NCBI GenBank assembly: GCA_964609465.1
Contig: CAZSSQ010000031.1
Location: 1 to 19,400 of the forward strand
Length of the DNA stretch: 19,400 nt
From: CAVSBT01 sp964609465
Lineage (GTDB): Bacteria > Chloroflexota > Dehalococcoidia > DSTF01 > JALHUB01
Reading direction: 5' to 3'
Shown: positions 1 through 7,007 of the stretch, in pieces
How positions within the stretch are numbered: position 1 is the first letter of the stretch
Layout of the letters: each line of letters begins with the position of its first letter
The notes under the pieces: model-generated
What the model saw: only the letters and a program-made list of their open reading frames with translations
The model's database searches: none
What the model was told of the DNA's origin: nothing
Position numbers and translations under genes: made by a program

Positions 1-2
1 CC

Positions 3-773
3 TTCGGCGTCGGGCTGGGCAAGCTGTTCCCCGACGTGGCCGACGCCATCGACTCGGCGCGCGTCGGCACCATCTCCTTCGCTATCGCCGCCAGCCTGCT
101 GTGGATGATGTACCCCGTCCTAGCGAAGGTGAGGTACGAGGAGCTGGGCAAGGTGGCCACAGCGATGATCACCCGCTATGTGCGCATCCGGCGGAAGGGG
201 CGCGAGTGGTACGAGGGCGTCCTGATGCCCCGGCTGGGCCCAACGGCCATCGTCGGCCTGCTCTTCACCATCGTGGTGATGTTTGCCCTGAAGGGCGAGT
301 ACATCCTGGACGTGCCGCTAGACGTCCTCCGCATCGCGGCTCCCCTGCTCCTGTACTTCGTCATCATGTTTACCGTCTCGTTTCTCATGTCCTGGCGGCT
401 GCGCTTCCGCTACCCGGAGACGGCCACACTCTCCTTCACGGCCGCCAGCAACAACTTCGAGCTGGCCATCGCCGTGGCGATCGGCGTCTTCGGCATCGAG
501 TCCGGGCAAGCCCTGGCGGCGGTGGTCGGGCCCCTCATCGAGGTGCCGGTGCTGATCACCGTCGTGTACGTGGCCCTGTGGGCCAGGGGCTACTTCTTCG
601 ACCCCGACGGCGTCGCCAGGAGACGAATCGGGGCGCGAGGAGGCGCGGCCGCTGCGCTCACCTTCCACCTACCTGCTGAGGCGCCGCCCCAGGACCACCA
701 GCAGAGCGATTGCGGCCGCCGCACCCAGACCCAGACGACGCCAGAAGTAGGGCTGGATGATGGCCGGCTCTGA
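3..773 (+). CDS. ACR3-family arsenite efflux permease, 3' part
   Basis: This is a polytopic inner-membrane carrier that exports arsenite (or related metalloids), cut off at its 5' end by the window edge. The frame is open from base 3, so the GTG at 36 is internal, not the start. Family hallmarks are VGTISFAIAASLLWMMYPVLAKVRYEEL, the SFTAASNNFELAIAVAIGVFG stretch and VVGPLIEVPVLI; the Glu in the last is the conserved acidic residue of ACR3 carriers. At least five hydrophobic segments are visible. ACR3 proteins normally end soon after the last helix (here near YVALWARGYFF), but this frame continues about 50 residues further into polar, low-quality sequence antisense to the creatininase-like gene. 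The family call is firm; the extended tail is doubtful and may reflect loss of the original stop. Confidence 0.88.
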   Translation, partial: FGVGLGKLFPDVADAIDSARVGTISFAIAASLLWMMYPVLAKVRYEELGKVATAMITRYVRIRRKGREWYEGVLMPRLGPTAIVGLLFTIVVMFALKGEYILDVPLDVLRIAAPLLLYFVIMFTVSFLMSWRLRFRYPETATLSFTAASNNFELAIAVAIGVFGIESGQALAAVVGPLIEVPVLITVVYVALWARGYFFDPDGVARRRIGARGGAAAALTFHLPAEAPPQDHQQSDCGRRTQTQTTPEVGLDDGRL

Positions 774-1718
774 GGCGATGCTGCGCACCTCCTCGGCTCG
801 CTGTTCACCCCGCACCACACGCTCCACCACCGTCAGGCAGTCCTCAACCACCACCTGCCGGAAGGCGTGCCCCAGCTCCACCGAGGCGATGGACGGGTTC
901 CCATCGTAGGTGACCTCGTGGCCTCCGTAGCCGAAGCGCGCGTTCAAGAGCCAGCCGATGCCACCCGCCAGAACGCTGAACATCTCCTCCAACCGCTCAG
1001 CCGCCTTCGACTCGCTCCGCGCCAGAGCCCTGGTGACCCACCGCCCCACGGCGACCACAGGACGGAAGGCGGGTGGCCCATCGGGGCCTAGCTCCTGATA
1101 CGAAGGATCCACCAGCTCCGCGCGCTCCGCCAGAAGAAAGGAGGTCTCCCAGCCAGCGGCGTGCTCGCCGCCGACCAGGTGAGTCCGCTCATCATCCGTC
1201 AGGGATCGCCCCAGGGCTGCCTCGATGGCGTCGAAGCGCCGGCCGCTGACGATGGCGTGAAGGACAGCGATGGAAGGCGTGAACATCTGGATGCCATGGC
1301 GGTGGCTCACGGCGCGACAGGCCGCCTCCAGTGCGGCGGCATGGCGGGCGCCTCCATGGCCGTTGGTCAGCACCGCGTAACGGTAGCCCGCCTCCGCCAG
1401 TGACCGGCCCTGGGCAGTCAGGACGCCGTACAACGTGGGCTGGCTGACGTGCATGGAACCGGGCAGGGGCAGCTCGTCGGTGCCGACGGTCAGGGGCGGG
1501 TAGACGACCACCGTCCAGTCCGGGTGCGCCTCTGCAAAGCGGCGGGCCGTCCCTTCGGCCATCCAGCGGGCCATGAACATGTCCATGCCCACCGGCAGGT
1601 GCGGCCCATGCACCTCCAGGGAGCTAACGGGGAGGAAGCAGATGGCACGGTCGGGGTCGAACGAGCGAAACTGGCCCAGCCTCAGCTCCTCACCCCGCAG
1701 AAGGTTGGGAAGACTCAC
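669..1718 (-). CDS. Creatininase-family amidohydrolase with C-terminal membrane segment
   Basis: A 349-residue member of the creatininase / MftE-like metal-dependent amidohydrolase family. Visible metal and active-site motifs are SSLEVHGPHLPVGMD (E34, H36, D45), LTNGHGGARH (H120) and GGEHAAGWETS (H185, E190). Typical members are about 230-270 residues. This one has an extra C-terminal region ending in a hydrophobic stretch (about residues 328-343, LGLGAAAAIALLVVL) followed by RRLSR, which looks like a tail anchor with the enzyme on the cytoplasmic side. The start is GTG, supported by AAGGAG about 7 bases upstream. Its 3' end overlaps the convergent ACR3 frame by 105 bases. The substrate cannot be told from sequence; creatinine, formamide-type substrates and peptide processing are all known in the family. 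Confidence 0.87.
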   Translation of the reverse strand: MSLPNLLRGEELRLGQFRSFDPDRAICFLPVSSLEVHGPHLPVGMDMFMARWMAEGTARRFAEAHPDWTVVVYPPLTVGTDELPLPGSMHVSQPTLYGVLTAQGRSLAEAGYRYAVLTNGHGGARHAAALEAACRAVSHRHGIQMFTPSIAVLHAIVSGRRFDAIEAALGRSLTDDERTHLVGGEHAAGWETSFLLAERAELVDPSYQELGPDGPPAFRPVVAVGRWVTRALARSESKAAERLEEMFSVLAGGIGWLLNARFGYGGHEVTYDGNPSIASVELGHAFRQVVVEDCLTVVERVVRGEQRAEEVRSIASEPAIIQPYFWRRLGLGAAAAIALLVVLGRRLSR

Positions 1719-1843
1719 GACTTTCTCCTTTCCAGCTCGTGAGGCGAAGGCGGGCGGAAGGGCCCGCGCCGCCAGCAGAGCCCGTTCACAGCCGATTCTA
1801 GTGCATCGGGCATTCCCGGAGGTACGCCAGCCAGGACTGACGG

Positions 1844-1849
1844 TATAAT
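1844..1849 (+). promoter_or_regulatory. Candidate -10 box TATAAT
   Basis: A perfect TATAAT on the plus strand, about 240 bases ahead of the coiled-coil gene and 71 bases ahead of the folded element. The -35 position (about 1821-1826, GGTACG) does not resemble TTGACA, so the call rests on the -10 alone. If real, transcription would start near 1856 and run through the inverted repeats. Confidence 0.35.
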
Positions 1850-1919
1850 ACTTCTACCTGCACGGCGGCGGATCGCCTTTCAACGTGGTCGCCTTGCTGC
1901 CGATAATCCTTGGGGCGAC

Positions 1920-2030
1920 GCCTCCTCGCCTGCCTGCCGACAGGCGGGCCCGGGTCCGAGACGGCCCAACGGCAATGCCCCAGCCGCCTTGACCGGGCGG
2001 CACCGCCGTTGGCGCCCCAGCGAGGAGGGC
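1920..2030 (+). ncRNA. Candidate structured RNA or leader element, family not recognised
   Basis: Nested complementary arms span about 110 bases. CCTCCTCGC (1921-1929) pairs with GCGAGGAGG (2020-2028). Inside it, CGCCTG..CAGGCG forms a small hairpin near 1928-1946. CCAACGGC (1966-1973) pairs with GCCGTTGG (2005-2012), and within that GCCGCC (1983-1988) pairs with GGCGGC (1996-2001) over a TTGACCG loop. The element ends 56 bases before the chosen start of the coiled-coil gene, so it could be a cis-regulatory leader or an independent RNA. It does not match the conserved cores I know for tmRNA, RNase P RNA or SRP RNA. High local GC makes some pairing expected by chance, so confidence is moderate; strand is inferred from the downstream gene. 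Confidence 0.35.
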
Positions 2031-2086
2031 GACTAAGTGCGGAATAGTGCTGTCGTGCCGGCTGCCCCGTGGAGAAGCAACCTTCG

Positions 2087-2827
2087 ATGACCTCTAGCAC
2101 AAGCGGCCGCCAGCGCAGCAACGGACCTGAAACCAAGAGAAGGGCCGCCCGCGAGAAGCTAGCCAGCCTCCGACGCGCCCTTACCGACGCAGAGGCGGTC
2201 CTGACGAGGGCAGCGCAGGAGATGGTGCGCGCCGGCCAGCCGCCAACACCCCCGGCATCCCCCGGAAAGGCGCCTCTGCCAGCCGATGTCCGGGCTGCGA
2301 CGCGTGCCGTCTCTGACTACTTCGGCCGCGTAGTAGACCTTGTGGGTGAGGAGGGCCACCGCCTCTCCGAGCAGGTGCAGGCCCTGACCGAGGCTGTGCA
2401 GCGCCTCGAGCGGCGCCTGGATGAGCTCCCGAAGCTCGTCGTCCCCAGCGGCCCCACTCAGGCCCCGCCTGCGGCAGGGCTGGCCAAGGCTCCTCCCGTT
2501 GAGGCGCCGCCGAAGGAGAAGGAGGAGCCGGCGGAGCCCCAGTTCGCCGCCGGCGGCGAGGGCATTCAACTTCTCATCAGCGCCGTCCCCGGCTTCCAGG
2601 GCCTGATGGAGGTGCAGCGGGCCCTCACCCACATGCCCGCCGTCGAAGGCGCGTCGGTGGAGCGATACCTGGACGGCGAAGCGCGTATCGCCCTCCTCCT
2701 GCGCGAGCCCTTGACGGCCCGCCGCATCGCCGACGGCCTGGCGGAGTACATTGGGGAGCCCCTCACCATTGAGGAGGCGCGCCCTGAGGCTCTGCGACTC
2801 CACTTGCGCTTCGGCGGCGAGACCTAG
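2087..2827 (+). CDS. Coiled-coil protein with C-terminal alpha/beta domain, function unknown
   Basis: A 246-residue soluble protein with no recognised family name. The N-terminal half is charged and helical, with likely coiled coils around residues 15-45 and 85-115 (heptad-like VVDLVGEEGHRLSEQVQALT and RLERRLDEL). It is followed by a Pro/Ala/Glu-rich linker (about 118-160). The last about 80 residues (IQLLISAVPGFQGLMEVQRA onward) look like a small alpha/beta fold that recurs in Chloroflexota and actinobacterial proteins, with the pattern of a short strand, FxxLxxxQRAL, PxVExxxVxRYxxGEARI, then a helix. That resemblance is from memory. The ATG at 2087 is preferred to the GTG at 2069 because GGAGAAG (2071-2077) sits about 9 bases upstream of it. 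recF follows 91 bases downstream. Confidence 0.75.
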   Translation: MTSSTSGRQRSNGPETKRRAAREKLASLRRALTDAEAVLTRAAQEMVRAGQPPTPPASPGKAPLPADVRAATRAVSDYFGRVVDLVGEEGHRLSEQVQALTEAVQRLERRLDELPKLVVPSGPTQAPPAAGLAKAPPVEAPPKEKEEPAEPQFAAGGEGIQLLISAVPGFQGLMEVQRALTHMPAVEGASVERYLDGEARIALLLREPLTARRIADGLAEYIGEPLTIEEARPEALRLHLRFGGET

Positions 2828-2893
2828 CCCCTCGCACCATCACGCTGGGTCCCCGAATGTCCGTCTCCGGCAGGCAGGCGCCCCGCCGACTGC

Positions 2894-2899
2894 TATAAT
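2894..2899 (+). promoter_or_regulatory. Candidate -10 box ahead of recF
   Basis: TATAAT in the context TGCTATAATGG lies 19 bases ahead of the recF ATG. No TTGACA-like -35 box is present at the right distance. If used, the transcript would have a leader of only about 13 bases, which fits the lack of any Shine-Dalgarno sequence before recF. A very similar TGCTATAATCC occurs ahead of the lipoprotein gene. Confidence 0.4.
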
Positions 2900-2918
2900 G
2901 GGTCGCCGACGCCCTGCC

Positions 2919-4148
2919 ATGCACATTGAGCAACTGAGCCTCCGCGACTTCCGGAACTACCGCCACCTAGACATTGCCTTCCCCCGCGGCCTGCTTCTCT
3001 TCGTGGGCGGCAACGCCCAGGGCAAGAGCAACCTGCTGGAGGCCATCTACCTCCTGGCCACCACCCGCTCCCTACGCGCCAACAGCGAAGGCGAGTTAGT
3101 GAACCGCCAGGCCAGCCAGCAGGGGCCAGCGGTCGCCCGCCTGGTAGGTACGGCGCGGCGGCACGATGGGGGCGTGCAGGTAGAGGTCACCATCGTTACG
3201 CGGCCAGCGGGCGAGCAGGCTACATCGAGCCGCCTGCCCGCCTCCAAGCGGCTGCGCGTCAACGGCGTCGTGCGTCGCGCCTCGGAGACTGTGGGCCAGA
3301 TGACGGCCGTGCTTTTCACCACCCAGGACATCGACCTCGTGGGCGGCGCCCCCTCCCTGCGCCGACGCTACCTGGACATCACCCTTTCCCAGGTTGACCC
3401 CGCCTACCTGCGCGCCCTCCAGCGCTACGGCAAGATAGTCCTCCAGCGCAACGCCCTTCTGCGCCGCATCCAGGAGGGCGCCGCCGGCCTCGACCAGCTC
3501 TCCTTCTGGGATGACGAGATGGCCCAGCATGGCGCCTGCATCGCCGGCAGCCGGGGTCGGGCGGTGTCCAGCCTGTCGGTGCTGGCGCGTGAGGCCCATC
3601 GCGCGCTCAGCGGCGGCGAGGAGGAGCTTTCCCTGGCCTACCAGCCCCAGCTCTCCCGGGCCTGGGACGGAGACCGGGTCGCGGCCGCCTCCACAGATGA
3701 GATGGCCGCCGCCCTGCTTCAGGCCCTGGCCGCCGGGCGACAGCGCGACGTGGCGGCGGGCGTCTCCCTCACCGGCCCCCACCGCGACGACCTCCTGTTC
3801 CTCCTGAACGGCGTGCCAGCGGCGGCCTTCGCCTCGCGGGGGCAGCAGCGCACCGCCGCCCTGGCCCTGCGCCTGGCCGAGGCGCGGTTCCTGCTGGACC
3901 GCAGCGGCGAGTATCCCATCTTGCTGCTGGACGATGTCCTCTCAGAGCTGGACGAATCCCGGCGGGCGGGCGTCCTGGCCGCCGCCTCCGAGTTCGAGCA
4001 GGTGCTGATCACCTCGGTGGACGCCGACCGCCTCGCAGGAGCCGGCCCGCCCGGCAAGCAAGCCTCCCTGGCCGGCGCCACCCTCTACCGCGTCGTGGCG
4101 GGGCGCGTGGAGCCGTGGCCCGCGGCCACCCAAGGTAGCGAGCAGTGA
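2919..4148 (+). CDS. recF: DNA replication and repair protein RecF
   Basis: An SMC-like ATPase that binds gapped DNA and, with RecO and RecR, helps load RecA for recombinational repair. At 409 residues it is slightly longer than the usual 360-400. Motifs: N-terminal LSLRDFRNYRHLDIAF, Walker A GGNAQGKS (30-37), LxxxRRRYLDI (about 147-154), TGPHRDD (285-291), ABC-type signature SRGQQR (306-311), and Walker B PILLLDDVLSELD (333-345). The ATG at 2919 gives the canonical RecF N-terminus; the upstream ATG at 2898 lies inside the TATAAT and is unlikely. The gene is not in the classical dnaA-dnaN-recF-gyrB setting: it follows an unknown coiled-coil gene and its stop codon overlaps the start of the PrsW-like protease. 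Confidence 0.93.
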   Translation: MHIEQLSLRDFRNYRHLDIAFPRGLLLFVGGNAQGKSNLLEAIYLLATTRSLRANSEGELVNRQASQQGPAVARLVGTARRHDGGVQVEVTIVTRPAGEQATSSRLPASKRLRVNGVVRRASETVGQMTAVLFTTQDIDLVGGAPSLRRRYLDITLSQVDPAYLRALQRYGKIVLQRNALLRRIQEGAAGLDQLSFWDDEMAQHGACIAGSRGRAVSSLSVLAREAHRALSGGEEELSLAYQPQLSRAWDGDRVAAASTDEMAAALLQALAAGRQRDVAAGVSLTGPHRDDLLFLLNGVPAAAFASRGQQRTAALALRLAEARFLLDRSGEYPILLLDDVLSELDESRRAGVLAAASEFEQVLITSVDADRLAGAGPPGKQASLAGATLYRVVAGRVEPWPAATQGSEQ

Positions 4149-5731
4149 CCGCCGCCCGCACAGCAGCCGTCGTCGTTGGCGCCCTCCTCCTGATGACAGG
4201 CCTTTCCCTGACGGGCCTGGCCGTCGCCACCGCCGCCTCCAGCCAGGAGGACGCTCTCGTCAGCACGGGCGCCCTCTCCCTGGCAGGCGAGGTAACGGCT
4301 CTGGCGGGTTTCCTCCTCCTCTGGCTGGGGCAACGCATCGTAGCCCTCTTGGCCCTGTTCGTCATGGGGCTGGCCTTCGTGCCGGTGGGGATCGGCCTCA
4401 TAGCGGCCGCACCCCTCCTGCGCCAGATCGACAACCCTGACCTGAACCCGGACCGGGCGGCGGCCGCCGTGCTCATCGCCGGGCCCGTCTTCCTGGCGCT
4501 CGGGCTCGCTCTGCTGACCCTGGCATGGCTGTGGAGCCGGCGAGAGCAGCCGCGACGCGTCCTGTCCAGGGTGGTTCTCTGGGCCGGCACTGGCTTCGGC
4601 GCCTTGCTCCTTCTCAGCGGCCAACTGACGGCCCTCTTCGTCTTCTTCTCGCAGCCGCTGGCCCGGGATAGCGAGTCGACCACCCTGGAGATCGCAGCGA
4701 GCCTTGCGACCTTGGCCTTCCTCATGGCCGTGCCGGGCGCCGCCCTGACGTATCACGGGGTCTCTGAGCTGATGGGCGAAACCTCGGGCGCCTCCTGGCT
4801 GCCGCCGGCGCTGCTGGTGGCACCGGCTTTCGCCCTGGTAGTGGCGGCCGGAGGGCTGGTGATGGCCATGGAGAAGCCGCTGGCGGCGGCCATGCCGCCC
4901 CTGCACCTCCTGGCGGCCGTCCTGCCCGGCATCGCCCTCGTGGGACTGGCCGCTCGAGGCGGGCTCGGCTGGCGGGAGCCCGGCTGCCGACCAACCTGGC
5001 GACAGATACTCCTCGCCATCGGCTTCACGATGGCCATAGCTACCATGCTCTCATCGCTGGCCGAACTCCTGCTCGACGGCGGCATCCTGGTGGCCTTCCT
5101 GGCCGGCAAGGGCGCCTTCGATGGCGCAGCCACCTCCACCGAAGTGACCGACGTGCTCAAAGCCTTCGAAGACTTCCTCAACAATCGAGAGGAGCTGGCC
5201 CTGGGCCTGCTCACGGTGGCGGTGGTGCCGCCTCTGGTGGAGGAGACCGCCAAGGGCCTGGGGGTGCGTCTCTTGATCTCGCCTCACTCCTCGAAGACCA
5301 CCGCTTTCGTGCTCGGGGTGGTGGCGGGGGCCTCCTTTGGCACCGTCGAGGCCCTTCTCTACGGGCTCGGCGGCTTCAGTGACGCCGGTACCGACTGGTG
5401 GTCCCTGATGCTGATGAGAGCGGGCTCCACGGCCACCCATGCCCTCGCCAGCGGGCTGGTCGGCCTCGGCTGGTACCAGCTCCTGGCGCTGGGCAGGCCC
5501 CTCACCGGCTTTCTTCACTACGCAGCGGCAGTCGCCCTCCACGGGCTCTGGAACGGCCTCATAGTGCTGGTGGGCTCGCGTCTCGTCATCCCCTGGGAGG
5601 GGCTGAGCGACTCCGACCTGGCGCTGGTGGTCTACGCCATCATGGCGCCCGTGGTTCTTCTCTTTCTGGCGGCGCTGTTCGTGGCCAGCCGTCGCTTGCG
5701 AGAACGGCCACCGGTCTCAACGTTGGTCTAG
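4145..5731 (+). CDS. PrsW-family intramembrane metalloprotease
   Basis: A 528-residue polytopic membrane protein with about 12 hydrophobic segments. The C-terminal half carries the PrsW motifs: EETAK (366-370), FGTVE (398-402), a His in GSTATHALASGLVG (H432), and HGLWN (466-470). These Glu/His residues are expected to bind the catalytic zinc inside the membrane. Known PrsW cleaves anti-sigma factor RsiW in Bacillus; no anti-sigma substrate is next door here. The N-terminal half (residues 1-280) is additional membrane sequence with no recognised family. The GTG start forms a GTGA overlap with the recF stop, so translation is probably coupled; the Shine-Dalgarno sequence (AAGGT) is weak. Confidence 0.85.
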   Translation: MTAARTAAVVVGALLLMTGLSLTGLAVATAASSQEDALVSTGALSLAGEVTALAGFLLLWLGQRIVALLALFVMGLAFVPVGIGLIAAAPLLRQIDNPDLNPDRAAAAVLIAGPVFLALGLALLTLAWLWSRREQPRRVLSRVVLWAGTGFGALLLLSGQLTALFVFFSQPLARDSESTTLEIAASLATLAFLMAVPGAALTYHGVSELMGETSGASWLPPALLVAPAFALVVAAGGLVMAMEKPLAAAMPPLHLLAAVLPGIALVGLAARGGLGWREPGCRPTWRQILLAIGFTMAIATMLSSLAELLLDGGILVAFLAGKGAFDGAATSTEVTDVLKAFEDFLNNREELALGLLTVAVVPPLVEETAKGLGVRLLISPHSSKTTAFVLGVVAGASFGTVEALLYGLGGFSDAGTDWWSLMLMRAGSTATHALASGLVGLGWYQLLALGRPLTGFLHYAAAVALHGLWNGLIVLVGSRLVIPWEGLSDSDLALVVYAIMAPVVLLFLAALFVASRRLRERPPVSTLV

Positions 5732-5776
5732 TGTAGTGAGTCAGAGATTCGCTAACAGACTCAATGCTTTGTCTTT

Positions 5777-5870
5777 GTCATGCTGAATCCGCCACAGGCG
5801 GATGAAGCATCCGTCGGACTACGCCTGCCATCACGGATTCTTCGTCCGCCTCTGGCGGACTCAGAATGAC
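5777..5870. repeat. Palindromic repeat, REP/MITE-like, type 1
   Basis: Two 36-base arms (5777-5812 and 5835-5870) are inverted copies with 5 mismatches, separated by 22 bases. Each arm has a GTCATTCTGAG-type start and a GAAGAATCC-type end, with a small internal palindrome TCCGCC-N3-GGCGGA between them. It lies between the PrsW-like gene and the lipid kinase gene and codes for nothing convincing. It may form a hairpin in RNA read from either side. Similar sequences are widespread in Chloroflexota genomes by recollection. Confidence 0.8.
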
Positions 5871-5899
5871 ATTTGGCTGCGGATTCCTGGTTCATCACA

Positions 5900-6047
5900 C
5901 TAGCAGGGTGCTGAAAAAGTGGCCGCTCGCCCTTCGACAAGCTCAGGGTGAGCGGTCTCTGGATTTCGTTCGTGGTGAGCCTGCCTGCCAGCGGGCAGGC
6001 CTGTCGAACCACGAGCGGCCCACTTGGGCTTGTCAGCACCCTGCTAG
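5900..6047. repeat. Palindromic repeat, MITE-like, type 2, full copy
   Basis: A 148-base element with perfect 15-base terminal inverted repeats: CTAGCAGGGTGCTGA at 5900-5914 and its complement at 6033-6047. Sub-terminal arms GTGGCCGCTCG and CGAGCGGCCCAC (5919-5929, 6012-6023) also pair. Inside is CTTCGACAAGCTCAGGGTGA with its partner, plus a nested GCCTGCC-type palindrome near 5982-6000. The right-hand CTAG supplies the TAG stop of the lipid kinase gene. A second copy, lacking the left terminus, lies at 9257-9361. No transposase is encoded, so it would need help in trans. Confidence 0.82.
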
Positions 6048-6997
6048 GTCGCGCCGAAGAGGGGATTCGGCTCGTCGGGCATCAGGACCTGGAGAGCGCC
6101 AGGCAGCACACGAAGCCTGATAGGCGTGTAGCCGACGAACTCGCCATCGGCCTGGATTGGCAGCGAGGAGGGGCCAGCCACCTCTATTTCCGCCGCCTGG
6201 CGGTACGTGACGCCGGGTGCGCCGTAGTGCCAGCCAGCCAGCGTGGCCAGACCGTAGCCGGTCGCCCGCAGCAGGTCATAGCCGGGGAAGATGAGGAGTT
6301 CCAGCAGGCCATCGTCGGCCAGCGCCCGGCTGGTGATGTGCTTCACACCGCCGTAGCAGCGGGTGTTGCCAGCGAGCATCCACCCCAGGCGCAGGTTCAG
6401 CCGCTCCCGCCCGTCCAGCTTCAGCTCGACAGGCTGGCTGTGGTAGAAAAGGGCCTCGCGGGCCGCCGTCAGGACGTAGGCGGCGGCCCCCAGGCGGCGC
6501 TTCCAGCGCTGGGAGACCCGCGCCACCACGTGGGCGTCCAGACCCACTCCGACCATGAGCAGGAAGTAGCGCCTCTCGGGGCTGCGGCCGCTGCGCGCCC
6601 ATCTGGGCGCCTCCCACTCGATCAGCCCGAGGTCAATATGCCGGCAGCGCCCGGCATCGATGATACGGGCCGCCTCCAGGGGCGCGCGGGGCAGCCGGGC
6701 GTCCTTGGCCCAAACATTGGCGGTGCCGCCGGGGATGACCGCCAGCACCGCCTCGCTGCCAGCGAGGCCGTTGACGACCTCGTGGATGGTGCCGTCGCCG
6801 CCGCAGGCCACCACCACGGAGCCCTCGTGGGAGGCAGCGCGGCGGGCGATTTGGGTGGCCTCGCCGGGGGCGGCCGTCGCCTCCAGAGCCACGTCCCAGC
6901 CGCGCGTCCGCAGCCAGTCCGCCGCCTCCTCAATTCGCCGCAGGGGCGGGAGACGGCGCGCCGACGGGTTGACGATGAGCAGGGCGCTTCGGGCCAT
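6044..6997 (-). CDS. Diacylglycerol kinase / YegS-type lipid kinase
   Basis: A 317-residue member of the DAGK catalytic-domain family, which phosphorylates diacylglycerol or related lipids with ATP at the cytoplasmic face of the membrane. Motifs: VNPSAR (9-14), nucleotide-binding CGGDGTIHEVVNGL (65-78), and IPGGTANVWAKD (88-99). The C-terminal half has the family pattern GVGLDAHVV, TSRALADDGLLELLIF and IQADGEFVG. Length is near the family norm (about 300). The ATG start lies 10 bases after the stop of the K+ channel gene, so the two are probably one transcript. Its TAG stop is formed by the end of the palindromic repeat. The exact lipid substrate is not determinable from sequence. Confidence 0.9.
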   Translation of the reverse strand: MARSALLIVNPSARRLPPLRRIEEAADWLRTRGWDVALEATAAPGEATQIARRAASHEGSVVVACGGDGTIHEVVNGLAGSEAVLAVIPGGTANVWAKDARLPRAPLEAARIIDAGRCRHIDLGLIEWEAPRWARSGRSPERRYFLLMVGVGLDAHVVARVSQRWKRRLGAAAYVLTAAREALFYHSQPVELKLDGRERLNLRLGWMLAGNTRCYGGVKHITSRALADDGLLELLIFPGYDLLRATGYGLATLAGWHYGAPGVTYRQAAEIEVAGPSSLPIQADGEFVGYTPIRLRVLPGALQVLMPDEPNPLFGAT

Positions 6998-7007
6998 AGA
7001 GACCTGG

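Larger units (their letters stand above)
1719..2086. other. 368-base intergenic region between divergent genes
   Basis: No convincing gene lies here. The open frames crossing it have no family resemblance and overlap neighbours. It holds a TATAAT hexamer at 1844-1849 (+) without a good -35 box, and the self-complementary element at 1920-2030 described separately. Confidence 0.6.

Noticed and set aside
1798..2136. Minus-strand open frame across the intergenic gap
   Set aside because: Arg-rich composition, no recognisable domain, overlaps the structured element and the start of the coiled-coil gene.
5777..6047. CRISPR array or insertion sequence
   Set aside because: The repeats are two different palindromes without regular spacers, and no transposase frame is present.
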